Shown here: piece after piece, positions 7,452 through 15,748 of the stretch
Position numbering within the stretch: position 1 is the first letter of the stretch
Layout: every line of letters starts with the position of its first letter
From: Mycobacterium sp. PSTR-4-N
GTDB taxonomy: Bacteria; Actinomycetota; Actinomycetes; Mycobacteriales; Mycobacteriaceae
Assembly (NCBI RefSeq): GCF_022348085.1
Contig: NZ_JAKRFN010000006.1
Span: 248,001-312,000, forward strand
Direction of reading: 5' to 3'
DNA: 64,000 nt
Program-made: the position numbers and the translations under genes
Notes under the pieces: generated by a model
Told to the model about the DNA's origin: nothing
The model's database searches: none
What the model saw: only the letters and a program-made list of their open reading frames with translations

Positions 7452-8217
7452 ATTGGGAAAGACGCTCCGCGAAATCGGGATCTACCACGGTCTCTTCGCG
7501 GTCGGCGGTCCAGCGAGCAACTCGTGGTGCATCGAGCCCAGCGCCGACGGCAGGTGGGAGGTGTACTGGTACGAACGCGGAGCCAAGACCGGCGTGGTGC
7601 GACTGCCCACCGAATCGGATGCGTGTTACTACCTACTCGGGAGACTCTCGTGTAGGCAATTGTTGAGCGGGACTCTCGTTGCACGGAAGTATCGCTACAC
7701 CCCCGCGCCAACGCTGTCGCCGACCCTGATCCAATTCGCCCGAACAGCGGGGTACGCTCTCACGCCCAACGACCATTCGGGGGCCGCATGTATCTGGACT
7801 GATCCAGGTGGGGAGATTCGGTTCTACATCCGCCAACGGTTCGACGGTCATTACATCATAACCTCCGGTGAGCGGGGCTCTGACGAACAGTTCGAGCTGG
7901 GTGCGCCGACGCTGGACGCGTTAGAGCGTCATATGCTTGCTCTGTGCGGTTCCGACTCTCGGTCGCGAAAACGCCTCCCCCGGTTGCGCTTACCGAGCAA
8001 TCTGATCGACATCGCAGACGGTTTCCGGATCAGCGACACAGACTCTGACGGGTTCTGCACTCTGATCGACGCGGATGGCCACGTCGTTGCGTTCGATTAT
8101 GGTGGGATCGTAGGCATATCGAGACTCGTGAATCTCTCTCACCTCATGTCGCATCCACTGTCCGACATCATCGCGTCCTACGAGGCTCCCGAAGGCCGCC
8201 CACTGTTCAGCGTGTGA
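7438..8217 (+). CDS. Imm61-family immunity protein
   Basis: A 259-residue soluble protein; the ATG at 7438 is preferred over GTG 7429, which would add three residues. The N-terminal part (about residues 1-85) has a pattern I associate with actinobacterial toxin-immunity proteins: WCIEPSADGRWEVYWYERG, followed by ESDACYYLLGRL. The C-terminal part (about 95-250) matches the Imm61 pattern: WTDPGGEIRFYIR, then SGERGSDEQFELGAPTLDALERHM, then a LADG-like IADGFRIS segment. Imm61 proteins are predicted to protect against toxins exported by type VII systems. It is last in the island and faces the convergent TPR gene 5 bases away. Confidence 0.72.
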   Translation: MNVNELGKTLREIGIYHGLFAVGGPASNSWCIEPSADGRWEVYWYERGAKTGVVRLPTESDACYYLLGRLSCRQLLSGTLVARKYRYTPAPTLSPTLIQFARTAGYALTPNDHSGAACIWTDPGGEIRFYIRQRFDGHYIITSGERGSDEQFELGAPTLDALERHMLALCGSDSRSRKRLPRLRLPSNLIDIADGFRISDTDSDGFCTLIDADGHVVAFDYGGIVGISRLVNLSHLMSHPLSDIIASYEAPEGRPLFSV

Positions 8218-8222
8218 CGCAG

Positions 8223-9143
8223 CTACGAGCCCGTCACGAATCCCAGCACGGTCAAGCCGAACAGCCCGAACAGCAGCAGCGTGCCCGCGACATCAGACAC
8301 GGGGTTCGACCCCACCGCCGCCGTCACCACCCCCAGCAGCACCGCCAACGCCACGAACCCCATCCGCACACCGAGCAAGATTCGTTGCCGCACAACGGCG
8401 CTCAAGACCGCCGCAGGAACCGTACGCACCACCCACACCAGCGGGACCACAAGACCCGCACCCAGCGCCCCCGCCGCGATCCGCGGCAGCACCGTCGACA
8501 TCCCGTCGTCATCAGCAGCCATCACCACGATCAACGCCACCGCCAGGAACACCACCGACGCCGTCGCCATCCGCAACACGCGCGCCATCGCCAGCCCGAC
8601 GTTGTCGATCACCATGGGCCGCAACGCCGGTTCGAGATCGCTGGCAACCAGGAATCCCCGCACCGCCTGCGTCAGAGTCCCCCACCGCAGCCGGCTCACC
8701 GCGAGATTGTGATGCGCCACCGCGTGATTCGGCTCGATCCGCAGCGCCTGCAGGTATTGCTGTTCCGCGGCCTTCGCGCCCCAGGTCGTCCGGAAGATGT
8801 CGCCGCGCAACACCAGCGCGTCCGGGTTCGTCGGGTCGAGCCGCAGCGCCTCGTCGACCACCGCCGACGCCTGCTGATCCATACGGGACTCGTGCAGCAG
8901 GCTCGCGTACGTGTACTGCGCCAGCGCCGACCGCGGATGTTCCGTGACCAGACGCCACGCCATCGACAGCGCATCGGCCTCACGGCCCTGTCCGTGCAAC
9001 GCGAGGGTGTACAACCGCATGGCGTGCTCGTTGGACGGCTCGACATTCAGCACGGCCCACGCCGCCGACGCCGCTCCTCCGTAGTCCTTGGCGCCCAGAC
9101 TCGCCTGGGCGGACTGTGTGAGCATGGCAACGTCGGACATCAC
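8223..9143 (-). CDS. TPR-containing membrane protein
   Basis: A 306-residue protein. Residues about 8-165 hold four or five tetratricopeptide-like helical pairs (for example LVLRGDIFRTTWGAKAAEQQYLQAL and HAVAHHNLAVSRLRWG in sequence). The C-terminal 120 residues contain about four membrane spans (VVFLAVALIVVMAA; a second around LPRIAAGALGAGLVVPL; MGFVALAVLLGVV; TLLLFGLFGLTVLGFV). The TPR part should lie in the cytoplasm as a protein-interaction platform. No enzymatic motif is present and the role is unknown. ATG 9143 or the adjacent ATG 9140 can serve as start. Confidence 0.75.
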   Translation of the reverse strand: MMSDVAMLTQSAQASLGAKDYGGAASAAWAVLNVEPSNEHAMRLYTLALHGQGREADALSMAWRLVTEHPRSALAQYTYASLLHESRMDQQASAVVDEALRLDPTNPDALVLRGDIFRTTWGAKAAEQQYLQALRIEPNHAVAHHNLAVSRLRWGTLTQAVRGFLVASDLEPALRPMVIDNVGLAMARVLRMATASVVFLAVALIVVMAADDDGMSTVLPRIAAGALGAGLVVPLVWVVRTVPAAVLSAVVRQRILLGVRMGFVALAVLLGVVTAAVGSNPVSDVAGTLLLFGLFGLTVLGFVTGS

Positions 9144-9254
9144 CGACGAATTTTATCGGCGCCCGCAGGTTACCTCGTGCACGTCTTCGCCGGGGAATCC
9201 CGGATCCGTGCGTTAATTGAGGGCACCAGAGACGACGGGCAGAGGTGAGTGCAG

Positions 9255-9851
9255 ATGGCAGGCCGCAGCGGCAACGCCCCCTCCGGCGAGGACGCCCGCG
9301 TCACCCGCACCCGCGCCGACGTCGGCCGTACCGCCCTCGAGGTCTTGGTGACCGAGGGCTCCGACGCGCTCACCCACGCCCGCGTCGCCGAGCTGGCCGG
9401 CTACTCCAAGACCACGCTCTACACGCACTGGCCGACGCGCGTGGACCTGCTCCGGATCGCGGTCGACGCCATCGGCGAGCTGCCCCACACCGAGCCCTCC
9501 GGCGACCTGCGGGCCGATCTGATCGGCGAACTCCGGTCGTTCCGCGAGGCCGTCACCGAACTGCACCTGGACAAGGTCCTCTATGCGATGGCGCAGTGGG
9601 CGTCGATCGAGACGATGGCCGAGATCCGCGACGCTCTGAACACCGAGGCGCAGCGCCCGGTCCGCACGATGTTGGAGAGCGTGTTCGACGGTGCCCGGCT
9701 GGAGGCGGCGATCTCGATGCTGGCCGGCGTGGTGGCGTGCCCGTCGCTGATGTTCGGTGAGCTGCCCGACGACGATGTCATCGAGGCCGCCGTCGACATG
9801 GTGCTGGCCAACCGGAAAACGAAGCGCGCCCGAAGGGATTCGAACCCCTAA
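9255..9851 (+). CDS. TetR-family transcriptional regulator
   Basis: A 198-residue regulator. The N-terminal HTH covers about residues 17-65, with the recognition helix in LAGYSKTTLYTHWPTR; the rest is an all-helical ligand-binding and dimerisation domain. The ATG at 9255 is preferred over GTG 9249, because the purine run gagg at 9242-9245 is well spaced from it. The last nine codons run into the tRNA-Arg gene on the opposite strand (overlap 9825-9851), so the residues RRDSNP are dictated by tRNA sequence. It is divergent from the TPR gene, a possible target. Confidence 0.85.
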   Translation: MAGRSGNAPSGEDARVTRTRADVGRTALEVLVTEGSDALTHARVAELAGYSKTTLYTHWPTRVDLLRIAVDAIGELPHTEPSGDLRADLIGELRSFREAVTELHLDKVLYAMAQWASIETMAEIRDALNTEAQRPVRTMLESVFDGARLEAAISMLAGVVACPSLMFGELPDDDVIEAAVDMVLANRKTKRARRDSNP

Positions 9852-9897
9852 CCTTCTGATCCGTAGTCAGATGCTCTATCCGTTGAGCTACGGGCGC
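9825..9897 (-). tRNA. tRNA-Arg (ACG)
   Basis: A full cloverleaf reads on the minus strand: 7-bp acceptor stem GCGCCCG/CGGGCGC, D-arm GCTC...GAGC, anticodon stem TCTGA/TCAGA around the loop CTACGGA (anticodon ACG, read as ICG), and a T-arm with the TTCGAAT loop. 73 bases without CCA. It overlaps the 3' end of the TetR gene on the plus strand. Confidence 0.95.
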
Positions 9898-9920
9898 TCG
9901 GGTGGTGCATGTTCAGTTGT

Positions 9921-10012
9921 TGGCGGAGGCGAGAGGATTTGAACCTCCGGCCCGCTTTAAGGCGGGCAACTCATTAGCAGTGAGTCCCATTCGGCCGCTC
10001 TGGCACGCCTCC
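9921..10012 (-). tRNA. tRNA-Ser (GCT)
   Basis: Class II tRNA on the minus strand with a long variable arm (CCCGC...GCGGG). Acceptor stem GGAGGCG/CGCCTCC, anticodon stem ACTCA/TGAGT around the loop CTGCTAA (anticodon GCT), T-loop TTCAAAT. The CCA end is encoded (tgg at 9921-9923). It lies 23 bases from tRNA-Arg and on the same strand, so the two may be one transcript. Confidence 0.95.
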
Positions 10013-10095
10013 TGACGTTGACCGCCGAAAGGAGAGAGTACACAGGCCCTGCCGCGGGAAGCAAAGCAGATCGACCACACCCCTAAACTGGTTCG

Positions 10096-11151
10096 GTGCC
10101 CGCCCGCCTCCGCCCTGAACTCGCCGATCTGCCCGCCTACACACCGGGCAAGACCGTGCCGGGCGCCATCAAGATCGCCAGCAACGAAACCGTGCACGGT
10201 CCCCTGCCCAGCGTGCGGGCCGCCGTCACCGCCGCGATGGACGGCATCAACCGCTACCCCGACAACGGATACGTCGAGCTCAAAGAGCGCCTCGCCAAGC
10301 ACGTGAACTTCGCCCCCGAGCACATCTCGGTGGGGTGTGGGTCGGTGAGCCTGTGCCAGCAGCTGATCCAGATCACCTCGACCGTCGGCGATGAGGTGCT
10401 GTTCGGCTGGCGCAGCTTCGAGATCTACCCACTGCAGGTCCGCACCGCCGGCGCGACCCCGATCCAGGTGCCGCTGACCGACCACACCTTCGACCTCGAC
10501 GCGATGCTCGCCGCGATCACCGACCGCACCCGGCTGATCTTCGTCTGCAATCCGAACAACCCGACCAGCACCGTCGTCGACCCCGCCAAGCTGGCCGCAT
10601 TCGTCGAGGCCGTCCCGTCGCACATCATGGTGGTGCTCGACGAGGCCTACGTCGAGTACATCCGCGACGACCTCGTGCCCGACAGCTTCGGCTTGGTCCG
10701 GGCGCACCCCAACGTCGTCGTGCTGCGGACCTTCTCCAAGGCATACGGCCTGGCGGGCCTACGCGTCGGCTACGCCGTCGCCGATCCGGACATCGTCAGC
10801 GCGCTGTCCAAGGTCTACGTCCCCTTCACCGCCACGACCGTCTCGCAGGCCGCTGCCATCGCCTCGCTCGACGCGGCCGACGAACTGCTCGAACGCACCG
10901 ACGCCGTCGTCGCCGAACGCACCCGCGTCTCGGACGCGCTCCGCGAGGCCGGGTACGAGCTGCCGCCGTCGCAGGCCAACTTCGTCTGGCTGCCCCTGAC
11001 CGGCCGCGCCCAGCAGTTCGCCGCCGACGCCGCCAACAGCCGCATCATCGTGCGGCCCTACGGCGACGACGGCGTGCGGGTCACCGTGGCGGCCCCGCAC
11101 GAGAACGACGCCTTCCTCGATTTCGCCCGCACCTGGACAGGACGCCCATGA
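10096..11151 (+). CDS. pat: Aromatic amino acid aminotransferase Pat (HisC2, Rv3772-like)
   Basis: A 351-residue fold-type I PLP aminotransferase that moves amino groups between aromatic or imidazole-type amino acids and keto acids. Motifs: the substrate-loop start IKIASNETVHGPLPSV, NRYPDNGY, the PLP-phosphate region GCGSVSL, CNPNNPTST, DEAYVEY, and the Schiff-base Lys215 in TFSKAYGLAGLRVGYA; the C-terminal Arg is in RVTVAAPHEND. The length and closeness to M. tuberculosis Rv3772 support Pat rather than true HisC. GTG start at 10096. It overlaps the next gene by 4 bases. Confidence 0.93.
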   Translation: MPARLRPELADLPAYTPGKTVPGAIKIASNETVHGPLPSVRAAVTAAMDGINRYPDNGYVELKERLAKHVNFAPEHISVGCGSVSLCQQLIQITSTVGDEVLFGWRSFEIYPLQVRTAGATPIQVPLTDHTFDLDAMLAAITDRTRLIFVCNPNNPTSTVVDPAKLAAFVEAVPSHIMVVLDEAYVEYIRDDLVPDSFGLVRAHPNVVVLRTFSKAYGLAGLRVGYAVADPDIVSALSKVYVPFTATTVSQAAAIASLDAADELLERTDAVVAERTRVSDALREAGYELPPSQANFVWLPLTGRAQQFAADAANSRIIVRPYGDDGVRVTVAAPHENDAFLDFARTWTGRP

Positions 11152-11621
11152 CCGATCCCCGGAATACCTTCACCGAACTGACCGCGCGGACCAGCCGCAT
11201 CGACGATGCCGAGCTCGACGCGTTCTGGGCCACGTTGGCGCCCGCCACCATCGAGTTCATGATCGGCGAGTGGAAGGGCGGTGAATTCGACACCGGCCAC
11301 AAGGCCAACGGTTTCATGAAGCGGCTCAACTGGTTCGGCAAGACCTTCCATTCGGCCGCCGACGCCAAGCCGCTGGTGTGCCTCGACGCCGACGGCAACA
11401 CGTTCTCCAACACCGAGGCGATGAACGGCGAAGCCAGCCTCTGGATGGAGGAGTTCCGCGGCGAGACGGTCGCGTCGATGGTCTATGACGGCAAGCCGGT
11501 GCACGACCACTTCAAGGTCGTCGACGACAACGCCGTCCTCGGCATCATGAACGGCAAGGGCGCCATGGACACCAGCTCCGGCACGCCGCGCCACCTGTAT
11601 TTCTATCTCGAGCGGGTGTGA
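11148..11621 (+). CDS. DUF4334 / GXWXG domain protein
   Basis: A 157-residue small protein. The N-terminal GXWXG segment is visible as GEWKGGEFDTGHKANG (about residues 41-56), and the C-terminal DUF4334 signature as DHFKVVDDNAVLGIMNGKG. Function is unknown; the family is widespread in actinobacteria. The start overlaps the pat stop (ATGA), so it is probably co-translated. Confidence 0.85.
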   Translation: MTDPRNTFTELTARTSRIDDAELDAFWATLAPATIEFMIGEWKGGEFDTGHKANGFMKRLNWFGKTFHSAADAKPLVCLDADGNTFSNTEAMNGEASLWMEEFRGETVASMVYDGKPVHDHFKVVDDNAVLGIMNGKGAMDTSSGTPRHLYFYLERV

Positions 11622-11638
11622 CACCTATCGTGGCGGAG

Positions 11639-12079
11639 ATGAGGACGCGTGCACGGGTGACGACGGCCGCCGTGGTCGGCTTGGCGATCGCGCTCGGCGC
11701 GACGACGGCGTGTCAGCGCAGCACTGAAGGTGCGGTCGCCCAGACAACCGAACCGGGACCGCCGCTGACGACGGAACCCAGCGCGCCGAGCCGGCTACCG
11801 AGCATTCCCGGGCTACCGGAGATCACGATCCCCAATCTGCCGCTGCCGACGCGCAACACCGACGTTCCGGAAGTGCCTCCCCCGCCGAACGCGACGAGCA
11901 TGGGGTGTCAGGAGTACAACCAGCTCGACGAGGCGACTCGGCTCGCAGTGGTCAAGGCGATTCTCGCCCAGGGCAACAACCCGCTCGGGGTCAACGGCGA
12001 GACGGTGGGCCAACTGCTCGCCGACGCGGCCTGTCAGTTCTTTCCCAGCGCCAAGGTCGCCGACGTCCTGATGGGCTGA
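11639..12079 (+). CDS. Putative lipoprotein, small secreted helical domain
   Basis: 146 residues from ATG 11639 (GTG 11618 would add seven). The first 25 residues look like a lipoprotein signal: Arg-rich start, hydrophobic VVGLAIALGATTAC, with Cys25 as the possible lipidated residue, although TTAC is a weak lipobox. A Pro/Thr-rich linker (about 30-80) leads to a globular domain of about 60 residues with two cysteines (MGCQEYNQ and DAACQFFPS), a layout seen in DUF732-like exported mycobacterial proteins. Function is unknown. Confidence 0.6.
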   Translation: MRTRARVTTAAVVGLAIALGATTACQRSTEGAVAQTTEPGPPLTTEPSAPSRLPSIPGLPEITIPNLPLPTRNTDVPEVPPPPNATSMGCQEYNQLDEATRLAVVKAILAQGNNPLGVNGETVGQLLADAACQFFPSAKVADVLMG

Positions 12080-12110
12080 CGGCTCACGGAGGCGGCTAGC
12101 CTCATGATCC

Positions 12111-12935
12111 ATGGGCAGCAGCTATGAGTCAGTGACGGTCGAGATCGCCGAGCGCGTCGCGCAGGTCACGTTGATCGGCCCGGGCAAGGGCAACGCGATG
12201 GGACCGGCGTTCTGGGCCGAACTCCCACAGGTGTTCGAAGAATTGGATGCCGACCCCGACGTGCGCGCGATCGTGCTGACCGGCTCCGGCAAGAACTTCA
12301 GCTACGGCCTCGACCTGGCCGCGATGGGCGGCACGCTGGCCCCGATGATGGAGCAGGGCGCACTGGCCAAGCCCCGCGCCGAGTTCCACGCCCGCCTGAA
12401 GACCATGCAACAGTCGATCACCGCGGTGGCCGACTGCCGTACCCCGGTGATCGCCTCGGTGCACGGCTGGTGCATCGGTGGTGGCGTCGACCTGATCTCG
12501 GCCGTCGACATCCGGTATGCCAGCGCCGACGCGAAGTTCTCGGTGCGGGAGGTCAAACTCGCGATCGTCGCCGACGTGGGTTCGCTGGCCCGGCTGCCGC
12601 TGATCCTGTCCGACGGGCACCTTCGGGAGTTGGCGTTGACGGGCAAGGACATCGATGCTGCGCGGGCCGAGAAGATCGGTCTGGTCAACGACGTGTACCC
12701 CGACGCCGAGTCATCTCTGGCCGCGGCGCGGGCCACCGCGGCGGAGATCGCTGCGAACCCGCCCCTGGTGGTCGCCGGCATCAAGGACGTGCTCGACGAG
12801 CAGCGCACCGCCGCGGTGTCGGCCAGCCTGCGCTACGTCGCGGCGTGGAACTCGGCGTTCATGGCGTCGAAGGATCTCACCGAAGGCGTGACCGCGATGT
12901 TCGAGAAGCGTCCGCCCGACTTCACCGGCGAGTGA
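12111..12935 (+). CDS. echA21: Crotonase-family enoyl-CoA hydratase (EchA21-like)
   Basis: A 274-residue crotonase-fold protein. Oxyanion-hole segments are visible at KNFSYGLDLAAMGG and at GWCIGGGVDLISAVDIRYA; the acidic residues of the active site lie in AKFSVREVKLAIVADVGSLARL (E-V-K...D). It likely acts on an acyl-CoA in fatty acid or sterol breakdown, as hydratase or isomerase. The position after pat matches Rv3774 (echA21). ATG 12111; the next gene is convergent, 4 bases away. Confidence 0.85.
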   Translation: MGSSYESVTVEIAERVAQVTLIGPGKGNAMGPAFWAELPQVFEELDADPDVRAIVLTGSGKNFSYGLDLAAMGGTLAPMMEQGALAKPRAEFHARLKTMQQSITAVADCRTPVIASVHGWCIGGGVDLISAVDIRYASADAKFSVREVKLAIVADVGSLARLPLILSDGHLRELALTGKDIDAARAEKIGLVNDVYPDAESSLAAARATAAEIAANPPLVVAGIKDVLDEQRTAAVSASLRYVAAWNSAFMASKDLTEGVTAMFEKRPPDFTGE

Positions 12936-12939
12936 TCGT

Positions 12940-14226
12940 CTAGATCCGGCGTCCGGCCGTCTCCGGCAGCGCCAGCACACACGCCAGGCTGACCAGACCC
13001 AGACCGCCCATCATCACCGACACCGCCCAGCCGCCGTAGGTCGCGAGAAGCATCGGCGACACGACCGGCGGCAGCGCGCCGCCCACGATGGCGCCCAGCG
13101 TGTGCGACAGCGCCGCGCCGGTGTAGCGGTACTCGGGGGCGAAGATCTCGGGAAGCAACGCGGCCAGCGGTCCCATGCACCACCCGATCAGGCAGTACGT
13201 CACCACGATCGTCACGCCGAACATCATCTTGTCGCCGGTCTCGATCAGCGGGAACACCGCGAACGCCCACGGCGCCGTCAGCGCGAATCCCCAGGACACG
13301 ACGCGGCGCCGGCCGTAGGTGTCGCTGAGGATCGCTGACACCGCGGCGAAGCCCACCGCGCACAGCCCGCCGATCACCCCGGTCATCAACACCAGGTCGT
13401 AGGAGAAGTCGAGCCGGTCGGCGGCGTAGTGGACGAAGAAGGTACCCGCCTGGAACACCAGCATGGGAGCGCACACGGCGACACCGGCGGCCAGCAGCAC
13501 CTGCCGGCCTTGGCGGCGGAACAGCGCAACCAACGGCGCACCCTGGTGACCGGTGTCCTCGTCGCGCACCGGGGAATCCTTGACGTGCATGCGGATGTAG
13601 AGCGCCACCAGGATGAGAATCCCGCTGAGCAGGAACGGGATTCGCCATGCCCAACCGAAGAACGCCGAGCCCGGATCCTCCCCGAAGATGGCCTGCACCA
13701 CCCAGAACACGAGGTTGGCCAGCACCAGGGCGGTGCCCAGGCCGAGCTGGGTGAACATGCCGAAGAAGCCGCGTCGGTTCTGCGGTGAGTTCTCGGCGCT
13801 GAGCAGCACCGCACCCGCCCACTCGCCGCCGACCGCGAAGCCCTGGATCAGCCGCAGACCGAGCAGCAACAACGGCGCTGCCACTCCGATGGTTGCTGTG
13901 CTGGGAATGAGGCCCACCCCGACGGTCGCGACGCCCATCAGCAACAGCGTCACGACCAGAGTCTGCTTGCGGCTGATGCGATCGCCGAAGTGTCCGAACA
14001 CCGCCGCCCCCACCGGACGGGCCAGGAACGCGGCCGCGAACGCACCCAGCGAGGCCGTCGTTGCCATGATCGGGCTCAACTCGGGAAAGAACACCGTCGG
14101 GAACACCAGCGCCGCGGCGGTGCCGTAGATGAAGAAGTCATAGAACTCGATCGCCGAACCGACGTAGCTGGACAGCGCGATCCGCCAGAGCGGTTGGGTG
14201 GCGGCAGAGGCCGTTTCCGTCGTCAT
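12940..14226 (-). CDS. MFS metabolite:proton symporter
   Basis: A 428-residue major facilitator with 12 predicted membrane spans, of the metabolite:H+ symporter (ProP/KgtP/ShiA-like) branch. Features: YVGSAIEFYDFFIYG in the first span, FGHFGDRISRKQTLV in the loop between spans 2 and 3, RLIQGFAVGGEWAGA in span 4, and LSDTYGRRRVV as the second loop copy. The substrate is probably a carboxylate or osmolyte but cannot be read from sequence. The ATG at 14226 is chosen because the 11 extra residues of the upstream in-frame start look unstructured. The 169-base gap upstream is shared with the divergent cutinase gene. Confidence 0.87.
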   Translation of the reverse strand: MTTETASAATQPLWRIALSSYVGSAIEFYDFFIYGTAAALVFPTVFFPELSPIMATTASLGAFAAAFLARPVGAAVFGHFGDRISRKQTLVVTLLLMGVATVGVGLIPSTATIGVAAPLLLLGLRLIQGFAVGGEWAGAVLLSAENSPQNRRGFFGMFTQLGLGTALVLANLVFWVVQAIFGEDPGSAFFGWAWRIPFLLSGILILVALYIRMHVKDSPVRDEDTGHQGAPLVALFRRQGRQVLLAAGVAVCAPMLVFQAGTFFVHYAADRLDFSYDLVLMTGVIGGLCAVGFAAVSAILSDTYGRRRVVSWGFALTAPWAFAVFPLIETGDKMMFGVTIVVTYCLIGWCMGPLAALLPEIFAPEYRYTGAALSHTLGAIVGGALPPVVSPMLLATYGGWAVSVMMGGLGLVSLACVLALPETAGRRI

Positions 14227-14395
14227 GGGTCGATATTGACGGCTTTGCCGGATATTCACATCCGCTATTGGGTGGAATGCGTCGGTGGATCATCATGTCC
14301 TCCGATCGGCGGACACCTCCACAGATCGGGCACTCGATGGTAATTGACGTTGCTACTTATGTTTCGATGACTTTGCTTCGTGCAACAGAAGCACC

Positions 14396-15055
14396 ATGAA
14401 AAGACGATCCGTGGTTAGTGTCTTGTCCACTGTCGCAACCATATGCGCGGGCACAGCGACCGGGATGGGTGTACCAGCGGCATCCGCACAGGGTTGCAAC
14501 GATGTGGAAGTCATATTCGCCCGAGGGACGACCGAGCCTGCCGGCGTAGGGTGGCTCGGCACCGCGTTCATCAACTCGGTCCGCAGCAAGGTGGGCGCCA
14601 AATCGGTGTCGACCTACGCAGTGAACTATCCCGCCGACTGGAACCTCTACACCTCGGTGCGCGCAGGCGGTACCGACGCGCTGGCCCGCGTACACGCCAC
14701 GGCGACCACCTGTCCCGACACCCGCATCGTCCTGGGCGGTTATTCACAGGGCGCCGGTGTCGTCGATGTCCTGGCGATCGGCCAGCGCGTGGGCCTGTTC
14801 ACCCCGATGCCCATCCCCGCCGAGGACGAGCCGCACGTCGCGGCGCTCGCGGTGTTCGGCAATCCGATGCGCACGATGAACGGCGGCGGCCCGCTCCCCG
14901 ACAAGAGCCCGGTTTATGGCAGTCGGACCATCGACCAGTGCGCCACCGGCGACCAGTACTGCGACGCGGGACCCTCCACCAATACGGGGCACTACGCCTA
15001 CGTGCAGAACGGCATGGTCGACGAAGCCGCGGCGTTCGTCGCCGGCCGGGTGTAG
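14396..15055 (+). CDS. Secreted cutinase-family serine esterase (Culp-type)
   Basis: A 219-residue alpha/beta hydrolase. A Sec signal peptide (KRRSVVSVLSTVATICAG...AASA, cleavage near residue 31) is followed by the mature start QGCNDVEVIFARGTTEP. The nucleophile Ser117 lies in LGGYSQGAG, and the Asp and His of the triad are in DQYCDAG and GHYAYV. Four cysteines can make the two family disulfides. It probably hydrolyses lipid or polyester substrates outside the cell. A tRNA-Ser gene follows on the other strand 5 bases after the stop. Confidence 0.9.
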   Translation: MKRRSVVSVLSTVATICAGTATGMGVPAASAQGCNDVEVIFARGTTEPAGVGWLGTAFINSVRSKVGAKSVSTYAVNYPADWNLYTSVRAGGTDALARVHATATTCPDTRIVLGGYSQGAGVVDVLAIGQRVGLFTPMPIPAEDEPHVAALAVFGNPMRTMNGGGPLPDKSPVYGSRTIDQCATGDQYCDAGPSTNTGHYAYVQNGMVDEAAAFVAGRV

Positions 15056-15060
15056 CGAAG

Positions 15061-15147
15061 CGGTGGCGGAGGGATTTGAACCCCCGGACGGTGTTAGCCG
15101 TCTCTCGCTTTCAAGGCGAGTGCATTAGGCCGCTCTGCCACGCCACC
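15061..15147 (-). tRNA. tRNA-Ser (TGA)
   Basis: Class II tRNA on the minus strand. Acceptor stem GGTGGCG/CGCCACC, anticodon stem CTCGC/GCGAG around the loop CTTGAAA (anticodon TGA), long variable arm (GACGGC...), T-loop TTCAAAT. CCA is not encoded. It sits between the cutinase and MarR genes. Confidence 0.95.
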
Positions 15148-15157
15148 GCGGGTCAGT

Positions 15158-15670
15158 CTAGACGCGGCCGACCTTCGCCGACGGCGCCCCCGACTGCAAC
15201 GCGGTGCTGATCCGGCGGCAGTTCTCCCCCATCGCCGCCACCTGCGGACGCGACAGCCGCTCGACGAAGTGCTCGCGCACCGCCGCCCCGTACGTCTGCT
15301 GCGCCGACGACAGCGCGTCTCGGCCCTGCGAGGTGATCGATGCCAGCACCCCGCGACCGTCGTCCGGGCTGGCGCCGCGCGTCACCAGGCTCTGTTTCTC
15401 CAGCCGGTTGATCTGGCGCGTGACACGGCTCGGCAGCGACATCAACGACTCCGCGAGATCGCCCATCCGGGCAGAACCCGCCGGCGACGCGGCGAGCAGG
15501 TCGAGCAATCGCACGTCGTTCAGTGTGAGCTTGTGCTTGTCCACAAGCGCTCTGTTCATCGTCGCGTACAACCGCAGCGCGGCTTCCAAGAAGTTCTGCC
15601 ACGCACGCTGTTCTGACACGTCCAAACCCGGCGTATCGCTCGCGCTACGCCCCCCGATGGTCCCCTCCAT
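15158..15670 (-). CDS. MarR-family transcriptional regulator
   Basis: A 170-residue winged-helix regulator. The DNA-binding part spans about residues 55-125: LLDLLAASPAGSARMGDLAESLMSLPSRVTRQINRLEKQ (recognition helix), then the wing TRGASPDDGRGVLASIT. N- and C-terminal helices form the dimer. ATG 15670 is preferred over GTG 15676. It is divergent from the quinone oxidoreductase (78 bases between starts), a common regulator/target pair. Confidence 0.87.
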   Translation of the reverse strand: MEGTIGGRSASDTPGLDVSEQRAWQNFLEAALRLYATMNRALVDKHKLTLNDVRLLDLLAASPAGSARMGDLAESLMSLPSRVTRQINRLEKQSLVTRGASPDDGRGVLASITSQGRDALSSAQQTYGAAVREHFVERLSRPQVAAMGENCRRISTALQSGAPSAKVGRV

Positions 15671-15748
15671 GTGCACATATTAGAGGCAGCGGCCCGTTGC
15701 GATCGGGCAAAAGGACTGCTGTTTCCGCTGCGTAGTAGCGTTGCCCCA

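Noticed and set aside
1692..8217. Island carried by a transposon or phage
   Set aside because: No transposase, integrase, terminal inverted repeat or target duplication could be found at either end.
9921..10012. tRNA pair as attachment site of an integrated element
   Set aside because: No integrase gene, no duplicated tRNA 3' end and no flanking direct repeat were seen; neighbours on the right are conserved genes in standard order.
15680..15745. Possible MarR operator in the gap before the quinone oxidoreductase
   Set aside because: Only weak 4-base half sites (ttgc...gcaa) were visible, not enough to call a site.
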